Source: Sphingopyxis sp. KK2 (lineage in GTDB: Bacteria; Pseudomonadota; Alphaproteobacteria; Sphingomonadales; Sphingomonadaceae). Taken from it: 33,599 nucleotides of DNA. The notes beneath the pieces were generated by a model. The model did not search any database and had not been told where the DNA came from. It was given only the letters and a program-made list of their open reading frames with translations. Position 1 is the first letter of the stretch. Each line of letters starts with the position of its first letter. Of this stretch, positions 1-7,520 are shown piece after piece. Where the stretch lies: positions 1 to 33,599 of the forward strand of contig NZ_LYVN01000032.1 in assembly GCF_001990265.1 (NCBI RefSeq), written 5' to 3'. A program made the position numbers and the translations under genes.

Positions 1-34
1 GCTTCTCCCCTCCCGCCTGCGGGAGGGGAGAAGC
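1..34. terminator. Perfect hairpin downstream of the AI-2E permease gene
   Basis: Two perfectly complementary 16-base arms (1-16 and 19-34) are separated by two bases, giving a very stable G/C-rich stem. It lies 31 bases past the stop codon of the minus-strand permease gene, so it could end that transcript. The bases beyond the hairpin on the minus strand lie outside the window, so a T-run cannot be checked. Palindromes of this composition also occur as dispersed intergenic repeats in sphingomonads, so it may be a REP-like unit. Confidence 0.55.
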
Positions 35-64
35 AGATCAATCCTTTAATGTCGCCTTCCCGCC

Positions 65-1156
65 TTACCCCGCCGCCTTCCGCTTCCCCTGCGCCCGTGC
101 GTTACGCTCCGCCTCGCGCTCCAGCGCGACCTTGATCATCGCGACGATCGGGTCGGCGAGGAACAGTCCTAGGATGCCGAGCAGCGTGCCGAACAATATC
201 TGCGCGCCGAGGACGAGGGCAGGGGCGAGGTCGACGGTCTGCTTCGCCACCATCGGCACGATCAGGTAACCGTCGACGGTCTGAACGATGAAATAGATCG
301 CGATTGCGGCGAGCCCGGTGTCGGTCCCCGCCGAAAAGCCGACGAGGACGAGCAGCACGCCCGACACGATCGCGCCGATATTGGGGATGAAGGCGAGCAG
401 CCCGGTGAGCAGCCCCATCAGCGCCGCCATCGGCACCCCGAAGGCGAGGCAGGCGAGCCAGGTGCCGATGCCCTCGACGAGCATGCCGAGCAGGCGCCCT
501 GCCATCAGCCGGCGCAGCGTGAAGCCCATGCGCGCGGTGACGATGTAGAAATTCTCGCGGCTCTTCATCGGCAGCATCCACGCGACGCCGCGCTCATAGA
601 GCCGCGGCTCGATCGCGAGGAAGACACCGAGGACGAGGATCATCACCAGGCTGGTCAGCGCGCCGAGCACCGTCCCGACCGCAGCGGTGACGCGCCCGAC
701 GGTGCCGGCCAGATTCTCGGCGATCGTCTTGGTGTCGATCTGCAGATTGCCCATGCCATGTTCGCTGGCCCAGGCGGCGATGCGCTCGACCTGTCCCATC
801 ACCACCGTCTGCAGCGTCGCGGCCTGGTCGGCGATCTGTGAACCCGCGAACATCACGGTCCACAGCATGAAGGCGACGAGCGACAGGCAGACGATCATCA
901 ATCGCCACCCGCGCCCGATCGGCAGCACCCGGCCGAGCAGCCGCGTGCCGCCGTCGAGCATCGCGGCGACGACGATGCCGGCAAAGATCAGCAGGATCGG
1001 CTGGATCAGGATGATGCACACGCCGATCAGCAGCGCGAGGCCCAGCCACACCCCCGCTCGCATCAATTCGGTGCGAACGGCGTCGCTGCGGATTTCGGTC
1101 GGGCCGGGTTCGTCGGCGGCGGCCTTGACCCTGGCTTTTGCATCGGTCTCGGCCAT
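65..1156 (-). CDS. AI-2E family transporter (PF01594-type inner-membrane permease)
   Basis: This 363-residue protein has a hydrophilic N-terminus of about 30 residues and then roughly eight hydrophobic segments. Two lie close together near residues 35-65 and 85-105, and a Gly-rich cluster fills the C-terminal half with the family-like LAFIPNIGAIVSG stretch. This matches the AI-2E/PerM exporter-like family, whose members move diverse small molecules or sodium; the substrate cannot be told from sequence. The ATG at 1156 is preceded by GGGGAG at a good distance. The gene is the last of a minus-strand run behind lepB, but a 270-base mobile element lies only 17 bases upstream of its start, so its transcription may now depend on read-through or on a promoter in the element. 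In many alphaproteobacteria lepB is followed by rnc and era, which are not seen here. Confidence 0.85.
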   Translation of the reverse strand: MAETDAKARVKAAADEPGPTEIRSDAVRTELMRAGVWLGLALLIGVCIILIQPILLIFAGIVVAAMLDGGTRLLGRVLPIGRGWRLMIVCLSLVAFMLWTVMFAGSQIADQAATLQTVVMGQVERIAAWASEHGMGNLQIDTKTIAENLAGTVGRVTAAVGTVLGALTSLVMILVLGVFLAIEPRLYERGVAWMLPMKSRENFYIVTARMGFTLRRLMAGRLLGMLVEGIGTWLACLAFGVPMAALMGLLTGLLAFIPNIGAIVSGVLLVLVGFSAGTDTGLAAIAIYFIVQTVDGYLIVPMVAKQTVDLAPALVLGAQILFGTLLGILGLFLADPIVAMIKVALEREAERNARAQGKRKAAG

Positions 1157-1173
1157 GTGCGTCGCTCCCCTGT

Positions 1174-1206
1174 TTAGGACCCGTACCCGCTTACGGCGCC
1201 GTCGAG
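1174..1206 (+). repeat. Left terminal inverted repeat of the MITE
   Basis: These 33 bases are the exact reverse complement of 1411-1443. The repeat contains a short self-complementary core, ACGGCGCCGT, at 1192-1201. The outermost TTA includes the presumed TA target duplication. It lies 17 bases upstream of the start codon of the permease gene. Confidence 0.9.
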
Positions 1207-1410
1207 GTTTGAATCAAAATGGCTCAGTGCGAGGAAAGAAGGCGAAGAAATATGTCGATATTTCAAGACTTCTTGACGACGCAATGGGCCATTTTGATCA
1301 AATCCCTTTGGGACGCCCAAATGGCTTCCATCTCGACCCGAAAGCCGCTTGGAAAGGCAACCAGCCTTCCCGGCGCGTCTTTCGGCCCGATCTGTTCGCC
1401 ATTTGGGCGC

Positions 1411-1443
1411 CTCGACGGCGCCGTAAGCGGGTACGGGTCCTAA
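1411..1443 (-). repeat. Right terminal inverted repeat of the MITE, overlapping the lepB stop
   Basis: These 33 bases are the exact reverse complement of 1174-1206. Positions 1440-1442 (CTA on the plus strand) are the TAG stop codon of lepB on the minus strand, so the coding sequence now ends inside the element boundary. Confidence 0.9.
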
Positions 1444-2309
1444 CTGCCCTTACGTTCGGGGGTCAGGTCGGTTCCCGCGCGGCCCGAACGCAACGCCGTG
1501 AACCAGCTCAGCGGATTATACCATTTGGCGGTGCCGTCGGTCGAAAAGGTGATGATCTCGGCGCGTCCGGCGATCGAATCAAAGGGGACCGCGCCCTCGA
1601 GACCGGCCGCGGAGATGGGAAAACGGCTGTCGGCACTGCCGTCGCGGTTGTCGCCCATCAGGAAGACATGGTCTGCCTCCACCGTATAGGGGCGACCGTT
1701 CGGATGATATTCGTCGGCACTCGGCCGCTCGCCCATGTCGATCGTGTCGAAGGTCGCGCCGCCGGGCAATGTTTCGCGGATGATCGGGATGTCGAGCACC
1801 ATGCGGCCCTGCGCATCCTGTTTCGCGAAGATATCGAGCGCGCTGCCGCCGGCTTCGCCCCGCGACGGGGTGTTGGCGTCGACGGGTATGATCAGATTGG
1901 GCTGCTGCTCGCGTTTCACCGGCGTGCCGTTGATGATCAGCACGCCGCCGCGCACCTCGATCGTGTCGCCGGGCAGCCCGACCACGCGCTTGATATAGTC
2001 GGTGCGGTCGCCCGGATGCTCGAGCACCACGATGTCGCCGCGCTCGGGCAGGCGGGCGAAGATGCGGCCCGCGAATTTGGGCGCGAGGTGGAAGCTGACC
2101 GAGGCGTAGGACCAGCCATAGGGATATTTGCTGACGAGCAGCCGGTCGCCGCTGAGCAGCCCCGGCATCATCGAATCGGACGGGATATAAAAGGGCTTGG
2201 CGATGAAGCTGTGGATGCCGAGCACCAGCAGCAGGATCACCGCGATGTCGCGGAAGAACTTGCCCCAGCTTTCTTCCTTGGCTCCGCCCTTCGTTTTGTC
2301 CTTGGCCAT
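1440..2309 (-). CDS. lepB: Signal peptidase I
   Basis: Signal peptidase I (S26 family) removes signal peptides from exported proteins at the periplasmic face of the inner membrane. The 289-residue protein has a basic N-terminus, one membrane segment at about residues 20-37, the catalytic serine in PSDSMMPG (Ser46) and the general-base lysine in YIKRVVGLPGD (Lys107). The GDNRDGSADSR box follows near the C-terminal third. Length and box order are normal for a proteobacterial enzyme. The ATG is one base downstream of the acpS stop, so the two genes are probably translationally coupled. The TAG stop lies in the right inverted repeat of the adjacent miniature transposon. The empty-site reconstruction predicts the original stop was TAA at the same codon, so the protein itself is unlikely to have been changed. 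Confidence 0.97.
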   Translation of the reverse strand: MAKDKTKGGAKEESWGKFFRDIAVILLLVLGIHSFIAKPFYIPSDSMMPGLLSGDRLLVSKYPYGWSYASVSFHLAPKFAGRIFARLPERGDIVVLEHPGDRTDYIKRVVGLPGDTIEVRGGVLIINGTPVKREQQPNLIIPVDANTPSRGEAGGSALDIFAKQDAQGRMVLDIPIIRETLPGGATFDTIDMGERPSADEYHPNGRPYTVEADHVFLMGDNRDGSADSRFPISAAGLEGAVPFDSIAGRAEIITFSTDGTAKWYNPLSWFTALRSGRAGTDLTPERKGS

Positions 2310-2310
2310 G

Positions 2311-2712
2311 TCAGTCCTTGATTGCTTCGATGATGACGAATGCCTGCGCCCAGGGATGGTCGTCGGTCAGTGTCAGGTGGATGTGCGCGCTGTAACCTGC
2401 GGGGATCATAGCCGCGAGCCGTTCGGCCGCGCCGCCGGTCAGCGCCAGCGTCGGCGCGCCCGACGGCGCGTTGACGACGCCGATGTCCTTCATGAACACG
2501 CCGCGCTTGAACCCCGTTCCGACGGCCTTTGAAAAGGCCTCCTTGGCGGCGAAGCGCTTGGCGTAGGTGCCCGCGCGGGTGAACGGTCGCCGCGCCGCCT
2601 TGGCGCGCTCGACCTCGGTGAACACGCGTTTCTCGAAGCGCTCGCCGAAACGGTCGAGCGAATTCTGGATACGCTCTATATTACAAAGGTCGGAGCCGAG
2701 GCCGATGATCAT
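2311..2712 (-). CDS. acpS: Holo-[acyl-carrier-protein] synthase
   Basis: AcpS transfers 4'-phosphopantetheine from coenzyme A to a serine of acyl carrier protein, activating it for fatty acid synthesis. The 133-residue protein is of normal family length. It shows the two signature boxes: [12 protein letters not shown] at the N-terminus (Asp8, magnesium binding) and [16 protein letters not shown] at about residues 52-67 (Glu58, magnesium binding). It starts three bases after the stop of the preceding small exported-protein gene and ends one base before lepB, so it belongs to the pyrE-pdxJ-acpS-lepB transcription unit. This order is common in sphingomonads. Confidence 0.96.
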   Translation of the reverse strand: MIIGLGSDLCNIERIQNSLDRFGERFEKRVFTEVERAKAARRPFTRAGTYAKRFAAKEAFSKAVGTGFKRGVFMKDIGVVNAPSGAPTLALTGGAAERLAAMIPAGYSAHIHLTLTDDHPWAQAFVIIEAIKD

Positions 2713-2715
2713 CGC

Positions 2716-3108
2716 TCAGACCTCGCATCTTTTCTTCAGCAGGTCGCGCAACCACGCCTCGGCGGGGGATTGCGCGCTGTACCGGATCGGCCCGTTCACG
2801 CTTTCCCGAACATCGGCGACCAGCAGGTCGGTGGACCCGTTCCAGTCGCATGCCGGCATGATCTGGCCCTTTTTCAGTTTGAGTTCGGTGGCGAAATAGC
2901 GGTCGACGACCGCCCGGACATAGCCGCGGCATTCGCCGGCGGTCTTGCGCGAGGCGGGGTCGGCGGACTGCTCGAACTTTTCGTCGCACATATATTGCAA
3001 GGTGGACACGCCCAGAAAGGGCGGCGGCATGGCCAGCGACCTTGCTTGCACAGGGTGCGACACGAGCAGGATCGCGCCGAACAAAGCGGTGCGCGCGCCC
3101 GGGCGCAT
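2716..3108 (-). CDS. Small exported protein, Rap1a/Tai-like
   Basis: The 130-residue protein has a signal peptide (basic start, hydrophobic core, probable cleavage after VQA at about residue 22). The mature part of about 105 residues holds four cysteines: in LQYMC, GECRGYV, MPACDW and at the very C-terminus in KKRCEV. A cysteine next to GYV, a second after a short helix, and a C-terminal RC are features I associate with the Rap1a/Tai immunity-protein fold (PF18602). That fold also occurs in many small periplasmic proteins unrelated to type VI secretion, and no T6SS gene is nearby. The gene starts directly against the pdxJ stop and ends three bases before acpS, so it is embedded in a housekeeping operon. 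The family call is tentative; export is better supported. Confidence 0.7.
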   Translation of the reverse strand: MRPGARTALFGAILLVSHPVQARSLAMPPPFLGVSTLQYMCDEKFEQSADPASRKTAGECRGYVRAVVDRYFATELKLKKGQIMPACDWNGSTDLLVADVRESVNGPIRYSAQSPAEAWLRDLLKKRCEV

Positions 3109-3837
3109 CTAGCGCGCCGCGTCCATCAGCTCGCGCATGCGGCGGACCGCATCCTCGAGCCCGGTAAAGATCGCCTCGCCAATCAGATAATGGCCGATAT
3201 TGAGCTCGGCGAGCTGCGGGATCGCGGCGATGGGGACGACATTGTCATAGGTCAGGCCGTGCCCGGCGTGCGGCTCGATGCCGTTCTTCCACGCCAGCGC
3301 CGCGGCGTCGGCGATGCGGCGCAGCTCGGCGGCGCGTTCCTCGCCCTCGACATGCGCATAGCGGCCGGTGTGGAATTCGACGACCGGCGCGCGCAGCCGC
3401 ATCGCGGCCTCGATCTGGCGCGCATCGGGTTCGATGAACAGGCTGACGCGGATGCCCGCGTCGTTCAGCCGCGCGACGATCGGGGCAAGGTGATTATGCT
3501 GCCCCGCGGCGTCGAGCCCGCCCTCGGTGGTGCGCTCCTCGCGCTTTTCGGGGACGATGCACGCGGCGTGCGGCATATGGCGCAGTGCGATTTCGAGCAT
3601 TTCCTCGGTCGCCGCCATTTCGAGATTGAGCGGCAGGTCGGTCGCCGCCTGGATGCGGGCGAGGTCGTCGTCGCGGATATGGCGCCGGTCCTCGCGCAGA
3701 TGTGCGGTGATGCCGTCGCCGCCGACCGCGGCGACGATCTCGGCCGCGCGCACCGGGTCGGGATGCTCGCCGCCGCGTGCGTTCCGGATCGTCGCGACAT
3801 GGTCGATATTGACCCCGAGGCGAAGCCGGCTGCTCAA
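3109..3837 (-). CDS. pdxJ: Pyridoxine 5'-phosphate synthase
   Basis: PdxJ condenses 1-deoxy-xylulose 5-phosphate with 3-amino-2-oxopropyl phosphate to give pyridoxine 5'-phosphate, the last step of the DXP-dependent vitamin B6 route. The product of 242 residues is of normal length. It begins [20 protein letters not shown] (Asn10, Asp12 and His13 in the active-site N-terminal strand), continues with [12 protein letters not shown] (His46, His53) and LNLEMA (Glu73), and has GHGLTYDN towards the C-terminus. I chose the TTG at 3837 as start: the family motif begins a few residues later, and the TTG overlaps the pyrE stop as TTGA, a typical coupling arrangement. The longer in-frame extension upstream lies inside pyrE and does not resemble PdxJ. 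Confidence 0.95.
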   Translation of the reverse strand: MSSRLRLGVNIDHVATIRNARGGEHPDPVRAAEIVAAVGGDGITAHLREDRRHIRDDDLARIQAATDLPLNLEMAATEEMLEIALRHMPHAACIVPEKREERTTEGGLDAAGQHNHLAPIVARLNDAGIRVSLFIEPDARQIEAAMRLRAPVVEFHTGRYAHVEGEERAAELRRIADAAALAWKNGIEPHAGHGLTYDNVVPIAAIPQLAELNIGHYLIGEAIFTGLEDAVRRMRELMDAAR

Positions 3838-4418
3838 TTCGCGCGGCTTCCGGGCTTCACCGCCTGGGTCGCCGCCAGTTCGGGGGGCAGCTCGTCCTCG
3901 GCATAGGTCGGGAAGTTGATCGCGACGAGCGGGTAGAAGGGGACGCCGAGGTCGATGTTGCTGCCTGCCGAGCGGTCGACCAGCGCGGCTTCGGCCACGA
4001 CTTCGCCGCCCGCCGCCTCGACGCACGCCATTGCTTCGCGCGACGACAGGCCGGTGGTCACGACATCCTCGACCATCAGCACTTTCGCGCCCGGGGCGAT
4101 GGTGAAGCCGCGGCGCAGTTCGAAGGTGCCGGTCGGGCGCTCGACGAAGATCGCGGGCTTGCCGAGCGCGCGGCCCATTTCATGGCCGATGATGACGCCG
4201 CCCATCGCGGGCGACACGACGACGTCGATCGCCTGCTTCAGGTCGCGTGGCAGCTTGGCGGCGAGGGCGATCGCGAGGCGACCGGCGCGCTCGGTGTCCA
4301 TCAGCACGCGCGCGCACTGCAGATAATATTCGCTGTGGCGCCCCGAGGAGAGCAGGAAATGCCCCTGCAGCAGCGCGTCGGCGGCACGGAATTCGGCCAG
4401 GATTTCTTCGTCGGTCAT
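3834..4418 (-). CDS. pyrE: Orotate phosphoribosyltransferase
   Basis: PyrE joins orotate to PRPP to form orotidine 5'-monophosphate in pyrimidine synthesis. The 194-residue protein contains the PRPP-binding loop [14 protein letters not shown] at residues 113-126, and the conserved [11 protein letters not shown] near residue 24 and [12 protein letters not shown] near residue 69. The start is the ATG at 4418 ([10 protein letters not shown]), because the 37 in-frame residues further upstream are basic and unlike the family. It is the first gene of the minus-strand run and its stop overlaps the pdxJ start. A hairpin at 4444-4464 would lie in its leader. Confidence 0.96.
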   Translation of the reverse strand: MTDEEILAEFRAADALLQGHFLLSSGRHSEYYLQCARVLMDTERAGRLAIALAAKLPRDLKQAIDVVVSPAMGGVIIGHEMGRALGKPAIFVERPTGTFELRRGFTIAPGAKVLMVEDVVTTGLSSREAMACVEAAGGEVVAEAALVDRSAGSNIDLGVPFYPLVAINFPTYAEDELPPELAATQAVKPGSRAN

Positions 4419-4650
4419 GGGAGAATGGGTCTTTTGTTGATGGCGTCGTTCCTCGCGAACGACGGGGTTTCGACTGGTCGGATTTGCCAGCCGTAAAATA
4501 GTGTTAGAGATGCTTGAGGCAAGCGGCAAGCGGGTCTATAGCGCCCGCGAGATTCAGCCCGCCTCCCGGCTGCCGCGACGCATGTCCGGTATCCATGTGG
4601 CGGGGATGAAGCATCGATAAGAACAACAGGCAACGGGCGGCACTATCCTT
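4419..4650. promoter_or_regulatory. Divergent intergenic region between pyrE and coxB
   Basis: This 232-base gap separates the divergent pyrE and coxB genes and must hold both promoters. A hairpin with 8-base arms (CGTCGTTC at 4444-4451, GAACGACG at 4457-4464) would form in the pyrE leader about 25 bases before its start. It has no T-run, so attenuation is only a possibility. On the minus strand TTGCCT followed after 16 bases by TATTTT (about 4498-4525) is a possible pyrE promoter. I see no convincing coxB promoter and no gene in the gap. Confidence 0.4.
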
Positions 4651-5778
4651 ATGAAGAGCTTGAAAACCCTTGTAATCGCGGCGGTTTTGTCGCTTGGCTC
4701 GGTCAGCGCCGGTCAGGCGACCGCACCGGCGGCGGCGGCTCCTGCCGCAGCCCCCGCGGCGACGGCTGCGGCGAATCCGGCTCCCGCTGAGGCGGCGGCT
4801 GCGACGGCCGCTGCTCCGGCTCCGGCCGCAGCGACCACGGCGGCGGCTCCGGCCGGCGACGCGACCTATGTCCCGATGAAGCCGACCCCGGGCGTCGGTC
4901 AGCCGGTCGACGCTGGCTGGAATTTCCAGCCGCAGGTCACGCCGATCGGCGATCAGGCTTATGATTTTAACCATTATATCCTGCTGCCGGTGATCACCGT
5001 GATCTCGCTCTTCGTTCTCGGCTTGCTGCTGTGGGTGGTCGTCCGCTACCGCGCCGCAGCGAACCCGGTGCCGTCGAAGACGACGCACAACACCTTCATC
5101 GAAATCATCTGGACCGCGATCCCGGTGCTCATCCTCGCGCTGATCGCCGTCCCGTCGATCCGCCTGCTCGCCGCGCAATATGAGCCGCCGAAGAAGGAGG
5201 CGCTGACGATCAAGGTCACGGGATATCAGTGGTATTGGGGTTACGCCTATCCCGATCAGGGCATCGCCGAATATGTGTCGAAGATCCTGACCAAGGAACA
5301 GGCCGAAGCGGCCGGCGAACCCTATCACCTCGCCGTCGACAACCGCATGGTCGTTCCCGTCGGCCGCCAGGTGAAGCTCATCATCACCGGTGCCGACGTG
5401 ATCCACAGCTTCGCGGTTCCGGCCTTCTGGACCAAGATGGACGCGGTCCCGGGCCGTGCCAACGAAACGACGTTCACCGCCACCAAGGTCGGCCTCTATT
5501 ACGGCCAGTGCTCGGAGCTTTGCGGCGTCGACCATGGCTATATGCCGATCGCCGTCGAAGTGCTGCCGGTCGACAAATGGGAAGCCTGGGTCCGCTCGAA
5601 GGGCGGCAACCCGGCCGGTCCGGTGGTTGCGGCGCCCGCCGCAGCCGCGCCGGCTCCTGCTGCCGCTGCCCCGGCAGCCGCGCCCGCCGCCACTCCGGCT
5701 GCTGCGCCGGCCGCCACGACCGAAGCCGCACCGGCCGCAGCGGCTCCCGCCGCCGCCGCTCCGGCTGCCAAGAAATAA
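4651..5778 (+). CDS. coxB: Cytochrome c oxidase subunit II
   Basis: Subunit II of the aa3-type oxidase takes electrons from cytochrome c at the binuclear CuA centre on the periplasmic side. A signal peptide (residues 1-22 or so) is followed by an Ala/Pro-rich stretch to about residue 68, two membrane helices (about 108-132 and 150-173), the aromatic motif GYQWYWGYAYPD (191-202) and the CuA ligands His252, Cys287, Glu289, Cys291, His295 and Met298. After residue 325 the chain ends in a second Ala/Pro-rich tail of about 50 residues. At 375 residues it is longer than usual because of these two low-complexity flanks. It is the first gene of the cox operon; coxA follows after 15 bases. Confidence 0.97.
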   Translation: MKSLKTLVIAAVLSLGSVSAGQATAPAAAAPAAAPAATAAANPAPAEAAAATAAAPAPAAATTAAAPAGDATYVPMKPTPGVGQPVDAGWNFQPQVTPIGDQAYDFNHYILLPVITVISLFVLGLLLWVVVRYRAAANPVPSKTTHNTFIEIIWTAIPVLILALIAVPSIRLLAAQYEPPKKEALTIKVTGYQWYWGYAYPDQGIAEYVSKILTKEQAEAAGEPYHLAVDNRMVVPVGRQVKLIITGADVIHSFAVPAFWTKMDAVPGRANETTFTATKVGLYYGQCSELCGVDHGYMPIAVEVLPVDKWEAWVRSKGGNPAGPVVAAPAAAAPAPAAAAPAAAPAATPAAAPAATTEAAPAAAAPAAAAPAAKK

Positions 5779-5793
5779 CAAGGGGTCCGACAG

Positions 5794-7461
5794 ATGACCG
5801 ATATGACTGCAACCGCCCATGGCCATGCCGATCACGCGCATGACGACCATGACCACGATACCCCGGGCTTCTTCGTCCGCTGGTTCATGTCGACGAACCA
5901 CAAGGACATCGGCACCCTCTATCTGATCTTCGCGATCGTCGCCGGCATCGTCGGCGGTGTGATCTCGGGCATGATGCGCCTCGAGCTCGCCGAACCCGGC
6001 ATCCAGTATCTGACCGGCTGGGCCCAGTGGCTCGACCCGGCGGCGACCGAGACGCAGGGCAAGCATATGTGGAACGTGCTGATCACGGCGCACGGCCTGA
6101 TCATGGTGTTCTTCATGGTCATGCCCGCGATGATCGGCGGTTTCGGTAACTGGTTCGTGCCGCTGATGATCGGCGCGCCCGACATGGCCTTCCCGCGCAT
6201 GAACAATGTCAGCTTCTGGCTGACCTTCGTCGCGTTCGTCATGCTCGTCGGGTCGGCCTTCGTTTCGGGCGGCAACGGCCTCGGCGCGGGCACCGGCTGG
6301 ACGGTCTATGCCCCGCTGTCGACCAGCGGGTCGCCCGGGCCGGCGGTCGACATGGCGATCTTCTCGCTCCACCTTGCGGGTGCGGCGTCGATCCTCGGTG
6401 CGATCAACTTCATCACCACCATCTTCAACATGCGCGCGCCGGGCATGACCCTGCACAAGATGCCGCTGTTCGTGTGGTCGGTGCTGGTTACCGCCTTCCT
6501 GCTGCTGCTCGCGCTGCCGGTTCTCGCCGCCGCGATCACCATGCTGCTGACTGACCGCAACTTCGGCACCACCTTCTACGACGCCACCGGCGGCGGCGAT
6601 CCGGTGCTCTACCAGCATCTCTTCTGGTTCTTCGGCCACCCCGAAGTGTACATCATGATCCTGCCGGGCTTCGGCATCGTCAGCCAGATCATCTCGACCT
6701 TCAGCCGCAAGCCGGTCTTCGGTTACCTCGGCATGGCCTATGCCATGGTCGCGATCGGCGTCGTCGGTTTCATCGTGTGGGCGCACCACATGTTCACCGT
6801 CGGCATGAGCGTGAACCTCAAGATGTACTTCACCGCCGCGACGATGGTCATCGCGGTCCCGACCGGCATCAAGATCTTCAGCTGGATCGCCACCATGTGG
6901 GGCGGCTCGCTGAGCTTCAAGACGCCGATGGTGTGGTCGCTCGGCTTCATCTTCATGTTCACCGTGGGCGGCGTCACCGGCGTCGTGCTCGCGAACGGCG
7001 GGGTCGATACCAACCTGCACGACACCTATTATGTCGTCGCGCACTTCCACTATGTGCTGTCGCTGGGCGCGGTCTTCTCGCTCTTCGCCGGCTTCTATTA
7101 CTGGTTCCCGAAGATGTCGGGCCGGATGTACAGCGAAGCCCTCGGCCAGCTGCACTTCTGGGTCTTCTTCATCGGCGTGAACGTCATGTTCTTCCCCCAG
7201 CACTTCCTGGGCCAGCAGGGCATGCCGCGCCGTTACCCCGACTATGCGGAAGCCTATGCTTATTGGCACCACATCTCGTCGCTCGGCTATGTCATCATGG
7301 CAGTGGGCATGATCTTCTTCTTCGTGAACATCGCCTGGTCGCTGTTCGCGGGCAAGAAGGCCGCCGACAATCCGTGGGGCGAAGGCGCGACGACGCTCGA
7401 ATGGACGCTGTCGAGCCCGCCGCCGTTCCACCAGTTCAACGAACTGCCGCGTATCGCCTGA
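5794..7461 (+). CDS. coxA: Cytochrome c oxidase subunit I
   Basis: Subunit I carries heme a and the heme a3-CuB site where oxygen is reduced, and pumps protons. The 555-residue protein has twelve membrane helices and all metal ligands: His100 and His419 for heme a, His417 for heme a3, and His282, His331 and His332 for CuB, with Tyr286 positioned for the His-Tyr cross-link. Asp130 and Asn residues of the D-channel, Glu284 in GHPEVY and Lys360 in GIKIFSW of the K-channel mark it as an A1-type heme-copper oxidase. The N-terminus is unusually His/Asp rich (residues 9-22). An AAGGGG-like ribosome site lies 15 bases from the coxB stop. Confidence 0.98.
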   Translation: MTDMTATAHGHADHAHDDHDHDTPGFFVRWFMSTNHKDIGTLYLIFAIVAGIVGGVISGMMRLELAEPGIQYLTGWAQWLDPAATETQGKHMWNVLITAHGLIMVFFMVMPAMIGGFGNWFVPLMIGAPDMAFPRMNNVSFWLTFVAFVMLVGSAFVSGGNGLGAGTGWTVYAPLSTSGSPGPAVDMAIFSLHLAGAASILGAINFITTIFNMRAPGMTLHKMPLFVWSVLVTAFLLLLALPVLAAAITMLLTDRNFGTTFYDATGGGDPVLYQHLFWFFGHPEVYIMILPGFGIVSQIISTFSRKPVFGYLGMAYAMVAIGVVGFIVWAHHMFTVGMSVNLKMYFTAATMVIAVPTGIKIFSWIATMWGGSLSFKTPMVWSLGFIFMFTVGGVTGVVLANGGVDTNLHDTYYVVAHFHYVLSLGAVFSLFAGFYYWFPKMSGRMYSEALGQLHFWVFFIGVNVMFFPQHFLGQQGMPRRYPDYAEAYAYWHHISSLGYVIMAVGMIFFFVNIAWSLFAGKKAADNPWGEGATTLEWTLSSPPPFHQFNELPRIA

Positions 7462-7467
7462 TCGCGC

Positions 7468-7498
7468 ACGCCCCCTGCTGACATCCGGCAGGGGGCGT
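7468..7498 (+). terminator. Hairpin between coxA and ctaB
   Basis: Perfect 11-base arms (7468-7478 and 7488-7498) flank a nine-base loop. No T-run follows, so this is more likely a 3'-end stabiliser or partial attenuator that lowers expression of the assembly genes relative to the structural coxBA message than a full terminator. Confidence 0.55.
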
Positions 7499-7520
7499 CG
7501 CCCTCGGGCCTGGAGTTATC

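Larger units (their letters stand above)
1174..1443. mobile_element. Non-autonomous miniature element (MITE) with 33-bp perfect TIRs and a TA target site
   Basis: The element is bounded by perfect inverted repeats of 33 bases (1174-1206 and 1411-1443). Its ends read TTAGGACCC and GGGTCCTAA, which fits a TA dinucleotide duplicated on insertion, as in IS630/Tc1-mariner elements. The interior of about 200 bases is visibly AT-richer than the neighbourhood and carries further inverted repeats: 1213-1223 with 1288-1298, 1315-1325 with 1398-1408, and a 6-base-arm palindrome at 1263-1276. There is no room for a transposase and none is recognisable, so mobilisation would need an enzyme supplied from elsewhere. 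It separates lepB from the downstream permease gene. The IS630 assignment is an inference from the TA site alone. Confidence 0.85.

Noticed and set aside
1219-1443. 74-codon open frame inside the miniature element, ending in the right inverted repeat
   Set aside because: No ribosome site or recognisable domain, and too small for a transposase. It could be a remnant, but nothing supports translation.
687-2321. Plus-strand open frame of 544 codons through the miniature element and antisense to lepB
   Set aside because: No domain resemblance; it crosses the permease, the element and lepB in antisense.
4444-4464. Hairpin in the pyrE leader as a pyrimidine attenuator
   Set aside because: There is no T-run and no leader peptide, so regulation by attenuation is not supported.
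4504-7431. Very long minus-strand open frame (975 codons) opposite coxB and coxA
   Set aside because: Its product is a run of His, Arg, Asp and Glu with no family features, as expected from the antisense of GC-rich coding DNA. The plus strand encodes complete oxidase subunits.
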